DNA of 5,408 nt from assembly GCA_017998735.1 (NCBI GenBank), contig JAGOCN010000144.1, forward strand, positions 1 through 5,408, written 5' to 3'. The position numbers and the translations under genes were made by a program. Origin of the DNA: Giesbergeria sp. (GTDB taxonomy: Bacteria > Pseudomonadota > Gammaproteobacteria > Burkholderiales > Burkholderiaceae_C). The notes beneath the pieces were generated by a model. The model saw nothing but the letters and a program-made list of their open reading frames with translations. It was not told where the DNA came from and searched no databases. Below, piece by piece: positions 5,402 to 5,408 of the stretch; the first letter of the stretch is position 1, and each line of letters begins with the position of its first letter.

Positions 5402-5408
5402 GTTCTGC

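Overview
The window is GC-rich chromosomal DNA with strong third-position GC bias in its real genes. The gene set fits a beta-proteobacterium of the Burkholderiales, most likely Comamonadaceae (Acidovorax/Comamonas/Delftia type): a PHB-depolymerase-family esterase next to a CopG-like regulator, a YiiM-type MOSC protein, and a general-stress FMN protein. The lineage is inferred from gene content and composition, not from a marker gene.

All six supported genes lie on the minus strand, so the transcription order is right to left. They form three two-gene units. Unit 1 is a pyridoxamine-5'-phosphate-oxidase-like general stress protein (4898-5401) followed by a very hydrophilic 82-residue disordered protein (4570-4818), closed by a good intrinsic terminator (4367-4388). 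Unit 2 is a ribbon-helix-helix (CopG-like) regulator (3869-4294) followed by a PHB-depolymerase-family esterase (2340-3797), closed by a strong terminator (2194-2227) with a REP-like hairpin (2294-2332) before it. A perfect inverted repeat sits just upstream of the regulator's ribosome binding site and is a candidate self-operator. Unit 3 is a DnaQ-like DEDDh 3'-5' exonuclease (1328-2050) whose stop overlaps the start of a YiiM-like MOSC protein (528-1331) in an ATGA junction.

The leftmost 527 bases hold no convincing gene. They contain several palindromes and an imperfect minus-strand terminator near 75-112, which may end the unit 3 transcript or an unrecognised small RNA.

Functionally, unit 1 looks stress-related, unit 2 looks like regulated hydrolysis of an ester or polyester (possibly carbon-storage related), and unit 3 pairs a nucleic-acid exonuclease with a molybdenum-cofactor protein whose E. 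coli relative detoxifies N-hydroxylated base analogues. Nothing here is clearly a new defence or mobile system. The most unusual items are the exonuclease-MOSC coupling, the Asn/Gln/Gly-rich small protein, the long non-secretory N-terminal extension of the esterase, and the palindrome-rich gene-free left end.
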